Shown here: positions 1 to 7,205 of the stretch, piece by piece | How positions within the stretch are numbered: the stretch's first letter is position 1 | Layout of the letters: each line of letters begins with the position of its first letter | The notes under the pieces: generated by a model | Seen by the model: only the letters and a program-made list of their open reading frames with translations | The model's database searches: none | What the model was told of the DNA's origin: nothing | Origin: Bifidobacterium breve | GTDB taxonomy: Bacteria > Actinomycetota > Actinomycetes > Nanopelagicales > Nanopelagicaceae | Direction of reading: 5' to 3' | Assembly: GCA_945869505.1 (NCBI GenBank) | Contig: CAMBOZ010000043.1 | Location: 1-10,371, forward strand | Length of the DNA: 10,371 bases | Program-made: the position numbers and the translations under genes

Positions 1-615
1 CACAACGGGTGAGAGACCAACTGATTTTGCGAGCGCACCTGCGTCTCCACATTGCACCAACCAGTTAGCTAACATTAAATGTCCGTGTTCGGTTAACACG
101 GATTCAGGATGGAATTGAACTCCCTCAATTGGCAAGGTTTTGTGGCGAAGTGACATAACAACTCCGGATTCGGTTGCACCAGTAATTTCAAGTACTTCGG
201 TCACAGTGTCTCGTTCTACCGCAAGTGAGTGATAACGAGTTGCCGTAAATGGTGAAGGCAGGTTTGTTAATACACCTTTACCTTGATGAATTACTTGTGA
301 CGTCTTTCCGTGAAGTAATTCGGGCGCGCGTGAAACAGTTGCGCCAAATGCAACAGCGATTGCTTGATGTCCTAAGCAAACTCCAAATAAAGGTATCTTT
401 TTTTCTGCGCAATAATTAATTAACTCAATACTTACGCCAGCTTCTTCAGGGGTTCCGGGCCCGGGCGAAATTAATACACCGTCATAATCTGATGCCTCAG
501 TCACTGAAACTTCATCGTTTCGCTTGACGGTGCAGACTGCGCCCAATTGGCCTAAATACTGAACCAAGTTAAATACAAATGAGTCGTAGTTATCGACTAC
601 CAGGATGCGGGCCAT
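1..615 (-). CDS. pabA: Glutamine amidotransferase subunit of anthranilate / aminodeoxychorismate synthase (TrpG/PabA), 3' end off the window
   Basis: Class I glutamine amidotransferase that hydrolyses glutamine and passes ammonia to a chorismate-using partner (TrpE for tryptophan or PabB for folate). The 205 codons in the window show the whole core: an N-terminal ARILVVDNYDSF strand, the oxyanion segment SPGPGTPEEAG (about 50-60), the nucleophile elbow GVCLGHQA with Cys80, the RYHSL motif (127-131) and HPES with His169 and Glu171 completing the triad. The family is about 190-230 aa, so only a short C-terminal tail is missing. The ATG at 615-613 gives the canonical N-terminus. There is no Shine-Dalgarno sequence; a CAGAAT hexamer lies 6 nt upstream. 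It diverges from crgA, as trpG and crgA lie close together near oriC in mycobacteria. The sequence does not settle TrpG versus PabA, and one protein may serve both pathways. Confidence 0.93.
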   Translation of the reverse strand, partial: MARILVVDNYDSFVFNLVQYLGQLGAVCTVKRNDEVSVTEASDYDGVLISPGPGTPEEAGVSIELINYCAEKKIPLFGVCLGHQAIAVAFGATVSRAPELLHGKTSQVIHQGKGVLTNLPSPFTATRYHSLAVERDTVTEVLEITGATESGVVMSLRHKTLPIEGVQFHPESVLTEHGHLMLANWLVQCGDAGALAKSVGLSPVV

Positions 616-621
616 GGCCTA

Positions 622-627
622 ATTCTG
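622..627 (-). promoter_or_regulatory. Candidate leaderless -10 element for pabA
   Basis: Read on the minus strand this is CAGAAT followed by exactly 6 nt (TAGGCC) and the ATG. Transcription starting about 7 nt after the hexamer would begin at the start codon. No convincing -35 element and no Shine-Dalgarno sequence are visible. It follows the pattern seen at six other starts in the window. Confidence 0.5.
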
Positions 628-687
628 GCAGGACATAGGCGATCGCTCTTTCCGTCTCTCGCAGTTCCATCTATTGGATTTAGCCTG

Positions 688-693
688 TAACCT
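688..693 (+). promoter_or_regulatory. Candidate leaderless -10 element for crgA
   Basis: TAACCT, then 6 nt (TTCCCC), then the crgA ATG. It fits the TAnnnT -10 consensus of actinobacterial housekeeping promoters at the spacing expected for a transcript that begins at the start codon. No Shine-Dalgarno sequence precedes the gene. Confidence 0.6.
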
Positions 694-699
694 TTCCCC

Positions 700-966
700 A
701 TGCCTAAGTCGAAATTGCGTAAGAAAGTCCAAGAGAGCCACGCTCACGAAGAGCAGGTTCACGATGCCGAGCCGCATGGCCCGCTCGAGAGTCCAAGCTG
801 GTTAGCACCAGTTATGGTCGCCAATTTCTTGATTGGCCTCTTCTGGATCGTCATTTTCTACGTGAGCCAGCAGAGCTATCCGATCCCAGGTATCGGTTCA
901 TGGAACATGATTATCGGCTTTAGCTTCATTGGGGTTGGATTCAGCCTCGCGACTAAATGGCGATAG
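700..966 (+). CDS. crgA: Cell division protein CrgA
   Basis: 88-aa membrane protein of the actinobacteria-specific CrgA family. In Mycobacterium and Streptomyces, CrgA sits at the division site, contacts FtsZ and septal peptidoglycan proteins and controls septum formation. The N-terminus MPKSKLRKK is the family hallmark. A charged, His/Glu-rich cytoplasmic segment (about 10-32) follows, then two predicted membrane helices (about 34-55 and 66-84) joined by a short loop containing SYPIPGIGSWN, and a very short C-terminal tail. Length and two-helix layout match the family. It diverges from pabA, an arrangement like the trpG-crgA neighbourhood near the mycobacterial origin. The start has no Shine-Dalgarno sequence but has TAACCT 6 nt upstream. 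Confidence 0.95.
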   Translation: MPKSKLRKKVQESHAHEEQVHDAEPHGPLESPSWLAPVMVANFLIGLFWIVIFYVSQQSYPIPGIGSWNMIIGFSFIGVGFSLATKWR

Positions 967-983
967 AGCCCAAAAACTAACCC

Positions 984-1021
984 CATTCTCAGCGTTCTCT
1001 CAGGTCATGGGAGCATTCTCA
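984..1021 (+). repeat. Direct repeat CATTCTCA upstream of the response regulator
   Basis: The 8-mer CATTCTCA occurs at 984-991 and again at 1014-1021, exactly 30 bp apart (about three helical turns). The second copy contains the candidate -10 hexamer of the response regulator gene. The first copy could be an upstream promoter or half of a binding site. Eight matching bases are too few to exclude chance. Confidence 0.25.
1014..1019 (+). promoter_or_regulatory. Candidate leaderless -10 element for the response regulator operon
   Basis: CATTCT, then 6 nt (CAAACC), then the ATG at 1026. It keeps the A2 and T6 of the -10 consensus, with C in place of T1. No Shine-Dalgarno sequence is present. Confidence 0.5.
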
Positions 1022-1025
1022 AACC

Positions 1026-1742
1026 ATGGCAACTACCGAAAGCAAGACCTCTCATCGCATTCTTGTCGTCGATGATGAATTAAGTATCAGCGATTTAATT
1101 TCTACAAGCCTTCGTTTCGTCGGCTTTGATGTTCGCACAGCAGCAACTGGTTCTGAAGCGTTAACGGTTGCCGAAGAATTTAAACCACATGCAGTTGTTC
1201 TCGATGTGATGTTGCCCGACCTTGATGGTTTTGAAGTCTGCCGCCAATTGCGCAGCGAAGGTTTAAATATCGGTGTTCTGTTTTTAACTGCTAAAGATGG
1301 CATGGAAGATAAAGGTGCCGGCTTAACTATCGGTGGCGATGATTACATGACCAAACCATTTAGCTTAGAGGAGCTGGTTGCAAGATTACGCGCACTCTTG
1401 CGCCGCATCGGTGTGGTTGAAATTAATACTGATGATGAAAAGATTCGTTTTGCCGACCTAGAGTTAAATGAAGCCACTCATGAGGTTCACCGCGCCGGAC
1501 ACCTGCTTGAGGTCTCCCCTACTGAATTTCAATTGCTGCGTTATTTATTAATTAACGCTGATCGGGTTGTTTCAAAATCTCAAATTCTCGATCACGTTTG
1601 GCAATACGATTTCCGTGGCGATGCGGGAATCGTGGAAACTTATATTTCTTACTTGCGAAAGAAGATTGATTCATTTGAACCACCACTAATTCACACTGTT
1701 CGCGGAGTTGGCTACCGCCTTAGATTGCCCGCGGCAAAATAA
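1026..1742 (+). CDS. OmpR/PhoB-family two-component response regulator
   Basis: 238-aa DNA-binding response regulator. The receiver domain (about 10-125) carries the acidic pair Asp16-Asp17, the phosphoacceptor Asp60 in VVLDVMLPDLDG, Thr88 and Lys110 in the MTKPF motif, so it should be phosphorylated normally. The winged-helix effector domain (about 140-234) ends in the family motif ETYISYLRKKID...HTVRGVGYRLR and should bind direct-repeat DNA sites. The histidine kinase gene starts on the base after its TAA stop, so the two form an operon and surely a cognate pair. It resembles mycobacterial TcrX/MprA/TrcR-type regulators, but I cannot pick an ortholog, so no symbol is given. The regulon is unknown. 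Confidence 0.95.
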   Translation: MATTESKTSHRILVVDDELSISDLISTSLRFVGFDVRTAATGSEALTVAEEFKPHAVVLDVMLPDLDGFEVCRQLRSEGLNIGVLFLTAKDGMEDKGAGLTIGGDDYMTKPFSLEELVARLRALLRRIGVVEINTDDEKIRFADLELNEATHEVHRAGHLLEVSPTEFQLLRYLLINADRVVSKSQILDHVWQYDFRGDAGIVETYISYLRKKIDSFEPPLIHTVRGVGYRLRLPAAK

Positions 1743-3194
1743 ATGAATAGCCCATTTTCGAATTGGAGCTTGCTCAACCGCCTAACTTTAGGCGTTGTTC
1801 TCCTTTCAACTTTGGGCTTTGTGGCATCTGATATCGCAGCGCAATCTCTGCTTCGAAACTACTTAACCCATGAAGTAGACAATGAACTTTTGAGCATTGC
1901 TGGCGGTTCCATTCCTCGATTAGAGCGAGCGGGAATCCAGTCTGATGATGATGACTTCGAGTCGCGCGAAGGTCGTGAAGTGGAGCCGGGTCCGCTGCGT
2001 AATATTCCAACTGCAACTTCCATAACTCTGATCGGACCAGCCGGAATTGTCCTTGGACAAATTGGTGGAGATTTAAATTCAACAGAAATAACCGAACATT
2101 TGTCAGAGATTACGCCTGAAAAAATCGCAGATTCGCGAGGTGCACCTTTCACCATTGAGGTTCATGGTTCAGATTTTCGTGTTCTAACTCGCACACTGCC
2201 GTCCGGATTTGGCAATGTGGTTATCGCGCAATCTTTTGAAGATATCGATCGCACCTTAAATCGTTTACAAGGATTATTCATCCTAATAGGTTTAGTGATG
2301 ATCTTCTTTATAGCACTGGCTTCACGAAAAGTTATTCAAGTTGGCTTGCGCCCGCTTGCAACTGTTGAAGCAACTGCAGAGAGAATTGCTGAGGGTGACT
2401 TGACTGCACGTTTGCCAGATCTAAAACCGAATACTGAAGTGGGACGTTTAGTTAGTACTCTCAACACAATGCTTGGCCGCATTGAAGAATCTTTTGCCGC
2501 ACGCGTTGAAAGTGAAAGCAAATTGCGTCGCTTCGTTGCAGATGCCTCACACGAACTGCGCACACCAATCACAGCTATCCGAGGCTTCGCCGAACTTCAT
2601 CGTCAAGGTGCTGTGACTGGTGAAGAAAAAACTAAAGAACTTATTGGCCGCATTGAAAACGAATCTAAGCGAATGGGTTCACTTGTGGAAGATCTGTTAT
2701 TACTGGCTCGCCTTGATCAATCGCGAGAAATGAAATCAGAACCAGTTAATTTGACCAAGTTAACTTCTGATGCAGTTGAGTCAGCGCGAGTTGCTGGGCC
2801 TGCGCACACGGTAAATTATCAGCAACCAACTGAGGAAATCTACGCGCTCGGTGATAATGATCGAATCCATCAGGTAGTTGCTAATTTGCTGGCAAATGCA
2901 CGAACACATACACCCGCTGGAACAGTCATTGATGTCTCGGTTGCACAGAGCGAGGATGGTGTTCGAATTCGCATTTCAGATAACGGGCCAGGGTTGTCAG
3001 ATAAAGACCAAGCGCGAATCTTTGAACGTTTCTATCGTGCCGACAGTTCGCGAGTTCGCACTGATGGTGAAGGAACCGGCCTTGGTTTATCCATTGTTGA
3101 TGCGGTTATGCGCGCTCATGCTGGACAAGTTAGTGTTGAATCAAGACCTGGCGAAGGCGCAACATTCACGCTCTTCTTCCCGCTAAATTCTTAG
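1743..3194 (+). CDS. Membrane sensor histidine kinase, partner of the adjacent response regulator
   Basis: 483-aa sensor kinase of the classic EnvZ/TcrY layout: transmembrane helix 1 (about 12-33), an extracytoplasmic domain of about 140 residues, helix 2 (about 174-193), HAMP (about 194-250), HisKA with phosphoacceptor His270 in ASHELRTPITAIRG, and HATPase_c with N box (about 376-390), G1 DNGPG (413-417), F box FERFYR and G2 GEGTGLGLS (442-450). All catalytic motifs are intact. The sensor region contains an acidic stretch around residues 68-82 that includes DDDD and could bind cations or basic ligands, which is inference. The ATG abuts the TAA of the regulator gene and has no ribosome site of its own, so translation is probably coupled. 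Its last 4 bp overlap the 3' end of convergent htpX. Confidence 0.95.
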   Translation: MNSPFSNWSLLNRLTLGVVLLSTLGFVASDIAAQSLLRNYLTHEVDNELLSIAGGSIPRLERAGIQSDDDDFESREGREVEPGPLRNIPTATSITLIGPAGIVLGQIGGDLNSTEITEHLSEITPEKIADSRGAPFTIEVHGSDFRVLTRTLPSGFGNVVIAQSFEDIDRTLNRLQGLFILIGLVMIFFIALASRKVIQVGLRPLATVEATAERIAEGDLTARLPDLKPNTEVGRLVSTLNTMLGRIEESFAARVESESKLRRFVADASHELRTPITAIRGFAELHRQGAVTGEEKTKELIGRIENESKRMGSLVEDLLLLARLDQSREMKSEPVNLTKLTSDAVESARVAGPAHTVNYQQPTEEIYALGDNDRIHQVVANLLANARTHTPAGTVIDVSVAQSEDGVRIRISDNGPGLSDKDQARIFERFYRADSSRVRTDGEGTGLGLSIVDAVMRAHAGQVSVESRPGEGATFTLFFPLNS

Positions 3195-4102
3195 TTTCCG
3201 AGAGACTCCATAGCTCGCAAAGTCGCGATGCGCTCTTGGATTGGCGGATGCGTAGAAAACATCTTTGATACCGCTTTCCCATCAAGTGGAGATTCGATCC
3301 AGATATGCGCAACTGCATTTGATTTCTGATGCACAACCGTTGAATCAGCAGCTAATACTTCTAGCCCTTTACGTAAGCCCGCTGGGTTTCGTGTAAAGGA
3401 AACGGCGGTTGCATCAGCAAGTGATTCACGGCGACGTGAAATTGCGCTCTTGAGCAGCGTTGCGGCAATCGGTGCCAAGATTAAAACCAAGAGTGAGACG
3501 ATCAACATGATTGGATTTGAATTGCTATTGCGATCGCGACGGCCGCCGCCAAACCACATCATGCGCATTAGGAAATCGCTTAAGATTGCAATTGCACCTG
3601 CGGTAGTTGCCGCAACAGCTGAAACCAAAGTGTCGCGGTTAGCAACGTGGGATAACTCGTGAGCGATAACTCCTTGCAATTCATCGCGATCCATTATTTC
3701 CAAGATGCGAGTTGTAAATGCGATTAGCGCATGTTCTGGATCGCGGCCTGTTGCGAAAGCATTCGGGGCGCTATCTACGACTATGGCAACTTTCGGCATT
3801 GGTAGGCCACTTGCAATAACTACTTCTTCAATCACATTAAATAGCTCAGGGTTATCCTCGCGCTGAATTACTTTGGCACCAGTCATGGTGATAACTAATT
3901 TGTCGGAGCCATAATACGAACCCCAAACACCGATCAACGAAATGCCAACAGCCAGTGGCACCATAAACGTTGATGTGCCAGCACCAAAGTAGGTAAGGGC
4001 TGCGTAAGCAACAAGACCGGTTAGCAAACCCATTGATGCAAGCAGAAAATAGGTCTTACCTTTATTTGCACTTTGTTGTGCGCGAAAATCGTGTGTTGCC
4101 AT
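3191..4102 (-). CDS. htpX: Protease HtpX homolog, M48 membrane zinc metalloprotease
   Basis: 303-aa membrane protease of the HtpX/M48B family, which degrades misfolded membrane proteins from the cytoplasmic side. Helices are predicted at about 18-36 and 46-64 before the catalytic domain, and at about 160-178 and 197-216 within it. The zinc site is complete: HELSH with His148, Glu149 and His152, and the third ligand Glu227 in RRRESLADA. The family C-terminal STHPPIQERIA motif is at about 283-293. Length is normal. It lies 6 bp behind lemA, a common htpX partner, and is presumably co-transcribed with it. The start has no clear ribosome site. The stop codon overlaps that of the convergent kinase gene. 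Confidence 0.95.
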   Translation of the reverse strand: MATHDFRAQQSANKGKTYFLLASMGLLTGLVAYAALTYFGAGTSTFMVPLAVGISLIGVWGSYYGSDKLVITMTGAKVIQREDNPELFNVIEEVVIASGLPMPKVAIVVDSAPNAFATGRDPEHALIAFTTRILEIMDRDELQGVIAHELSHVANRDTLVSAVAATTAGAIAILSDFLMRMMWFGGGRRDRNSNSNPIMLIVSLLVLILAPIAATLLKSAISRRRESLADATAVSFTRNPAGLRKGLEVLAADSTVVHQKSNAVAHIWIESPLDGKAVSKMFSTHPPIQERIATLRAMESLGN

Positions 4103-4108
4103 TAGGTG

Positions 4109-4660
4109 TTAGAAAGTTACCTTTGGTGCATTACGTGATTGTGGATCTTCGACTTCGTAAAATTCGCGTTCGGTAACTTTGGCAAAGCCTGCAAAGAAGC
4201 TGGTGGGGATGGTTTTTACAGCAGTATTTAGGTTTCGCACATTATCGTTATAGAACTGGCGCGAAAAGGCAACTTTATTTTCGGTTGTTGAAAGCTCTTC
4301 TTGCAGTGAAAGAAAGTTAGAGGATGCTTTTAAGTCTGGGTAAGCCTCGGCAACTGCAAGCAAGCCACGTAGTGCTTGCGTCAACATACCGTCAGCGGCT
4401 GCGACGTCTGCAACAGTTGATGCTGTAGTTGCCTTGGCGCGCGCTGTCACAACTGCATCAAAAGTACCTTGTTCGTGCGCTGCATAGCCTTTAACGGTTT
4501 CAACTAAATTAGGGATCAGATCTGAACGACGCTTTAGTTGTACTTCGATCTGCGCGAATGATTCATCAACGCTGATATTTAAGCGGATCAATCGGTTGTA
4601 TTGCGCGATAAAGAAAAGTACAAGTAAGCCGACTACGGCTAATACGATGATGATATCCAT
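4109..4660 (-). CDS. lemA: LemA family protein
   Basis: 183-aa LemA protein: one N-terminal membrane helix (about 2-19, MDIIIVLAVVGLLVLFF) followed by the helical LemA domain. The family signature is clear: a region NISVDESFAQIEVQLKRRSD followed by LIPNLVETVKGYAAHE (about 28-64), and later LRGLLAVAEAYPDLKASSNFLSLQEEL and RQFYND. The biochemical function of LemA is not settled; it repeatedly occurs with htpX-type proteases or TPM-domain proteins and is thought to take part in membrane protein handling. Here it is upstream of htpX with a 6-bp gap, which supports that link. dcd ends 43 bp upstream on the same strand. Unlike most genes in the window it lacks the hexamer 6 nt before its start and has only a weak purine-rich GGGG about 11 nt upstream. 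Confidence 0.94.
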   Translation of the reverse strand: MDIIIVLAVVGLLVLFFIAQYNRLIRLNISVDESFAQIEVQLKRRSDLIPNLVETVKGYAAHEQGTFDAVVTARAKATTASTVADVAAADGMLTQALRGLLAVAEAYPDLKASSNFLSLQEELSTTENKVAFSRQFYNDNVRNLNTAVKTIPTSFFAGFAKVTEREFYEVEDPQSRNAPKVTF

Positions 4661-4683
4661 AGTTATTCCAACCCCTTAAGCCA

Positions 4684-4695
4684 GGAATGTATTCC
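4684..4695. promoter_or_regulatory. Palindrome GGAAT-N2-ATTCC with an embedded -10-like hexamer between dcd and lemA
   Basis: GGAATGTATTCC is a perfect 5+5 inverted repeat with a 2-bp centre. On the minus strand it contains TACATT, a -10-like TAnnnT hexamer (4691-4686) oriented toward lemA, which would give a leader of about 19 nt. A further GGAAT lies close to the lemA start. A promoter with an overlapping operator for lemA-htpX is possible. A transcript reading through from dcd is equally possible. Confidence 0.3.
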
Positions 4696-4703
4696 CTTGC
4701 TGG

Positions 4704-5282
4704 TTACTTGATGTTACTCTGGTGAAAATTCATAAAAGAACGACTTGGCGTTGGCCCGCGCTGTCCTTGATAACGGGATGCGTAAATTGCTGAACCGTAA
4801 GGGTGCTCGGCAGGTGATGAAAGTTTGATTAAACAGAGCTGACCAATTTTCATGCCGGGAAATAATTTAACTGGCAGATTGGCTACGTTAGAAAGTTCCA
4901 AGGTGATGTGTCCGGAAAAACCTGGATCGATAAAACCGGCAGTTGAGTGGGTAAGTAAACCCAAGCGACCAAGTGAAGATTTGCCTTCCAGGCGGCCGGC
5001 GATGTCATCCGGCAAGGTAATAACTTCGTAAGTGCTGGCTAGAACGAATTCGCCTGGGTGCAAGATAAATGCTTCACCGTCATCGGCGACGACTTCGCGG
5101 GTGAGCTCCGATTGTTCGATCGATGGATCGATTACTGAATATTTGTGGTTTTCAAAGACGCGGAAAAATTTATCGAGGCGGACGTCAACTGAAGAAGGCT
5201 GGATCATCGATTCTTCATATGGTTCAACGGCGACGCGGCCGGCCGTAATTTCTGCGCGAATATCGCGATCACTTAGAAGCAC
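4704..5282 (-). CDS. dcd: dCTP deaminase, dUMP-forming (bifunctional dCTP deaminase/dUTPase)
   Basis: 192-aa cytosolic Dcd of the trimeric dUTPase superfamily. It supplies dUMP for thymidylate synthase by deaminating dCTP. The core motifs are [13 protein letters not shown] (98-110), [21 protein letters not shown] (112-132) with the expected catalytic Glu129, PGMKIGQL (142-149) and the C-terminal [12 protein letters not shown] (171-182) that closes over the phosphates. From memory these segments match Mycobacterium tuberculosis Dcd nearly residue for residue, and that enzyme makes dUMP directly from dCTP; the bifunctional call rests on this resemblance. The GTG start gives the standard MLLSDRDI N-terminus and has TAGGCT 6 nt upstream with no Shine-Dalgarno sequence. 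It diverges from the acyl-CoA dehydrogenase gene and may be co-transcribed with lemA-htpX. Confidence 0.95.
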   Translation of the reverse strand: MLLSDRDIRAEITAGRVAVEPYEESMIQPSSVDVRLDKFFRVFENHKYSVIDPSIEQSELTREVVADDGEAFILHPGEFVLASTYEVITLPDDIAGRLEGKSSLGRLGLLTHSTAGFIDPGFSGHITLELSNVANLPVKLFPGMKIGQLCLIKLSSPAEHPYGSAIYASRYQGQRGPTPSRSFMNFHQSNIK

Positions 5283-5287
5283 GGCGC

Positions 5288-5299
5288 GAGCCTATCTGA
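5288..5299 (-). promoter_or_regulatory. Candidate leaderless promoter of dcd with shared 12-mer
   Basis: On the minus strand the sequence is TCAGATAGGCTC. The -10-like hexamer TAGGCT (5294-5289) ends 6 nt before the GTG. A CTGACT hexamer resembling -35 lies 16 nt further upstream (4 of 6 matches to TTGACA). The same 12-mer occurs at 7206-7217 before the EamA gene. Confidence 0.6.
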
Positions 5300-5358
5300 C
5301 CCCAAGGAAAAGTCAGGCGACGTGCGCGCCTGGGCTTGCGTAAGTTACTGGTGGGTAG

Positions 5359-5364
5359 CATTAT
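5359..5364 (+). promoter_or_regulatory. Candidate leaderless -10 element for the acyl-CoA dehydrogenase gene
   Basis: CATTAT ends 6 nt before the ATG at 5371. An overlapping TAGCAT (5356-5361) ends 9 nt before it, also within the leaderless range. Either placement supports ATG 5371 and not the in-frame TTG at 5365 as the start. No Shine-Dalgarno sequence is present. Confidence 0.45.
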
Positions 5365-5370
5365 TTGCCT

Positions 5371-7197
5371 ATGAGCCATTACACCGCCAATCTGCGCGAT
5401 ATTGACTTCTGCCTCTTTGACCTACTCGGAACTGAAAAAGTTCTGGGGACTTCCATATTTAGTGAACTCGATCGCGAAACTGCGATGGGGATGTTGGAAG
5501 AGATGAAGCGCCTTACCGAAAATGATCTTGCAGCATCTTTTGTTGAAGGCGATCGCATTGGCGCGATTCTTAACAAAGAGACCGGAAATGTGACTTTGCC
5601 GAAAAGTTTTATTAAATCTTACAAATCTTATATAGATGGTGAGTGGTGGCGCCTTGATGCACCCGTTGCACTCGGTGGAACAAAAGTTCCGGCAGCGGTT
5701 CGTTGGGCAATTGCTGAAATGGTTCTTGGTTCAAATCCGGCAATTCACATCTATGCATCTGGCTATGCATTCGCTCAAGTTGCCTATGTTCTTGGTACAG
5801 AAGATCAGAAGCAAATGGCGAAATTAATGGTTGATCGCCATTGGGGCGCAACGATGCAGTTGACTGAACCAGATGCTGGTTCAGATGTCGGCGCCGGTCG
5901 TAGCAAGGCAGTGCAACAAGCAGATGGTACGTGGCACATCACCGGCACAAAGCGTTACATCACATCTGGCGATGCTGACTTCTACGAAAACGTTATGCAC
6001 TTTGTTCTTGCGCGCCGTGAAGGTGGCGGACCAGGAACAAAAGGACTTTCGCTATTTTTGATTCCTAAGTTTATGTTTGATCTTAAGACCGGTGATCTTG
6101 GAAAACGTAACGGTGTTTTTGTAACATCTCTTGAAAGTAAAATGGGACTTAACGTCTCTGCCACATGCGAAGTAAATCTCGGCGAAAAAGAACCTGCAGT
6201 TGGTTATTTGCTAGGTGATGTTCACGAAGGTATTGCCCAGATGTTTAAGGTTATTGAATTCGCGCGCATGATGGTTGGAACTAAAGCAATTGCAACGCTA
6301 TCTGCTGGTTACCAACAAGCTCTTTCTTACGCCAAGACCCGCATACAAGGCGGGGATATGAAGGTTATGAACGATAAAGCCAGCCCTCGCGTAACAATCA
6401 TTCATCACCCAGATGTGCGTCGCTCGCTGATGGTGCAGAAGTCATACTCTGAAGGAATGCGCGCCTTGGTGCTCTATACAGCCTCAATTCAAGATCAAAT
6501 TGAACTGGCAAAAGTCGCCGGGGATGAAGAAAAAGCAAAGTTAATGGAAGCGTTAAATGATCTTCTCTTGCCGGTAGTAAAAGGCTACGGTTCTGAAAAA
6601 TCTTGGACCTTACTCGGAACGGAATCATTACAAACTTTTGGCGGCGCTGGGTTTACCCAAGATTGGCCAATCGAACAATATGTTCGCGATGCCAAGATTG
6701 ATACTTTGTATGAAGGCACAACTGCAATTCAAGGTCTTGATTTCTTCTTCCGTAAAGTTGTTAAAGATGGTGGGCGCGCACTTGGCTTACTTGGTAAAGA
6801 AATCCAAACATTTGCCGAAGCCGGTGGAACACATGCCCAAGAAAAACAAGCGCTGCTTAAAGCTCTCGGTGATCTAAATGGCATGGTTGGTGTTCTTGTC
6901 GGACATGCCATGGCATCACAAGAAGATGCACCTGAAATTTATAAAGTTGGCTTAAGCACTTCTCGTGTTTTGATGGCTGTTGGCGACATCATCACCACTT
7001 GGTTGCTATTGCGCCAAGCGGATATCGCAGCCGAGCGCATTGGCACAGCCTCTGCCAAAGATAAAGATTTCTATACTGGCAAGATCGCATCAGCCAAGTT
7101 CTTCGTAGAAAATTACCTGCCACACATCACAGCCGATCGTAAGATCGTTGAAGGTGCTGATAATTCGATCATGGAGATCTCAGAAGGCGCTTTCTAA
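5371..7197 (+). CDS. FadE5-like long-form acyl-CoA dehydrogenase
   Basis: 608-aa FAD flavoenzyme that introduces the trans-2 double bond into acyl-CoA, the first step of beta-oxidation. The N-terminus MSHYTANLRDIDFCLFDLLG resembles that of mycobacterial FadE5 (about 611 aa), which decides for ATG 5371 over the in-frame TTG two codons upstream. The flavin/substrate segments MQLTEPDAGSDVG (162-174) and TGTKRYITSGD (191-201) are intact, as is the catalytic base Glu448 in DTLYEGTTAIQG. Residues beyond about 470 form the extra C-terminal helical domain of long-form ACADs. Chain-length preference cannot be read from sequence. No thiolase, hydratase or electron-transfer flavoprotein gene is in the window. 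The permease gene follows 25 bp downstream but has its own promoter-like element. Confidence 0.93.
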   Translation: MSHYTANLRDIDFCLFDLLGTEKVLGTSIFSELDRETAMGMLEEMKRLTENDLAASFVEGDRIGAILNKETGNVTLPKSFIKSYKSYIDGEWWRLDAPVALGGTKVPAAVRWAIAEMVLGSNPAIHIYASGYAFAQVAYVLGTEDQKQMAKLMVDRHWGATMQLTEPDAGSDVGAGRSKAVQQADGTWHITGTKRYITSGDADFYENVMHFVLARREGGGPGTKGLSLFLIPKFMFDLKTGDLGKRNGVFVTSLESKMGLNVSATCEVNLGEKEPAVGYLLGDVHEGIAQMFKVIEFARMMVGTKAIATLSAGYQQALSYAKTRIQGGDMKVMNDKASPRVTIIHHPDVRRSLMVQKSYSEGMRALVLYTASIQDQIELAKVAGDEEKAKLMEALNDLLLPVVKGYGSEKSWTLLGTESLQTFGGAGFTQDWPIEQYVRDAKIDTLYEGTTAIQGLDFFFRKVVKDGGRALGLLGKEIQTFAEAGGTHAQEKQALLKALGDLNGMVGVLVGHAMASQEDAPEIYKVGLSTSRVLMAVGDIITTWLLLRQADIAAERIGTASAKDKDFYTGKIASAKFFVENYLPHITADRKIVEGADNSIMEISEGAF

Positions 7198-7205
7198 CTT
7201 TAAAC

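Noticed and set aside
639..646. GCGATCGC palindrome, reminiscent of the cyanobacterial HIP1 repeat (also near 5549)
   Set aside because: Only occasional copies; GATCGC is frequent here as the Asp-Arg codon pair, and there is no HIP1-like density. Nothing else suggests a cyanobacterium.
1774..2572. Minus-strand open frames of about 80-100 codons inside the kinase gene
   Set aside because: They lie wholly within a conserved kinase frame, have no recognisable domains and no start signals. Similar antisense frames inside dnaB, the dehydrogenase and htpX were rejected on the same grounds.
5365..5370. In-frame TTG start two codons upstream for the acyl-CoA dehydrogenase
   Set aside because: The MSHY N-terminus from ATG 5371 matches the FadE5 type, and the -10-like hexamer lies 6 nt before 5371, so a start at 5365 would fall inside the spacer.
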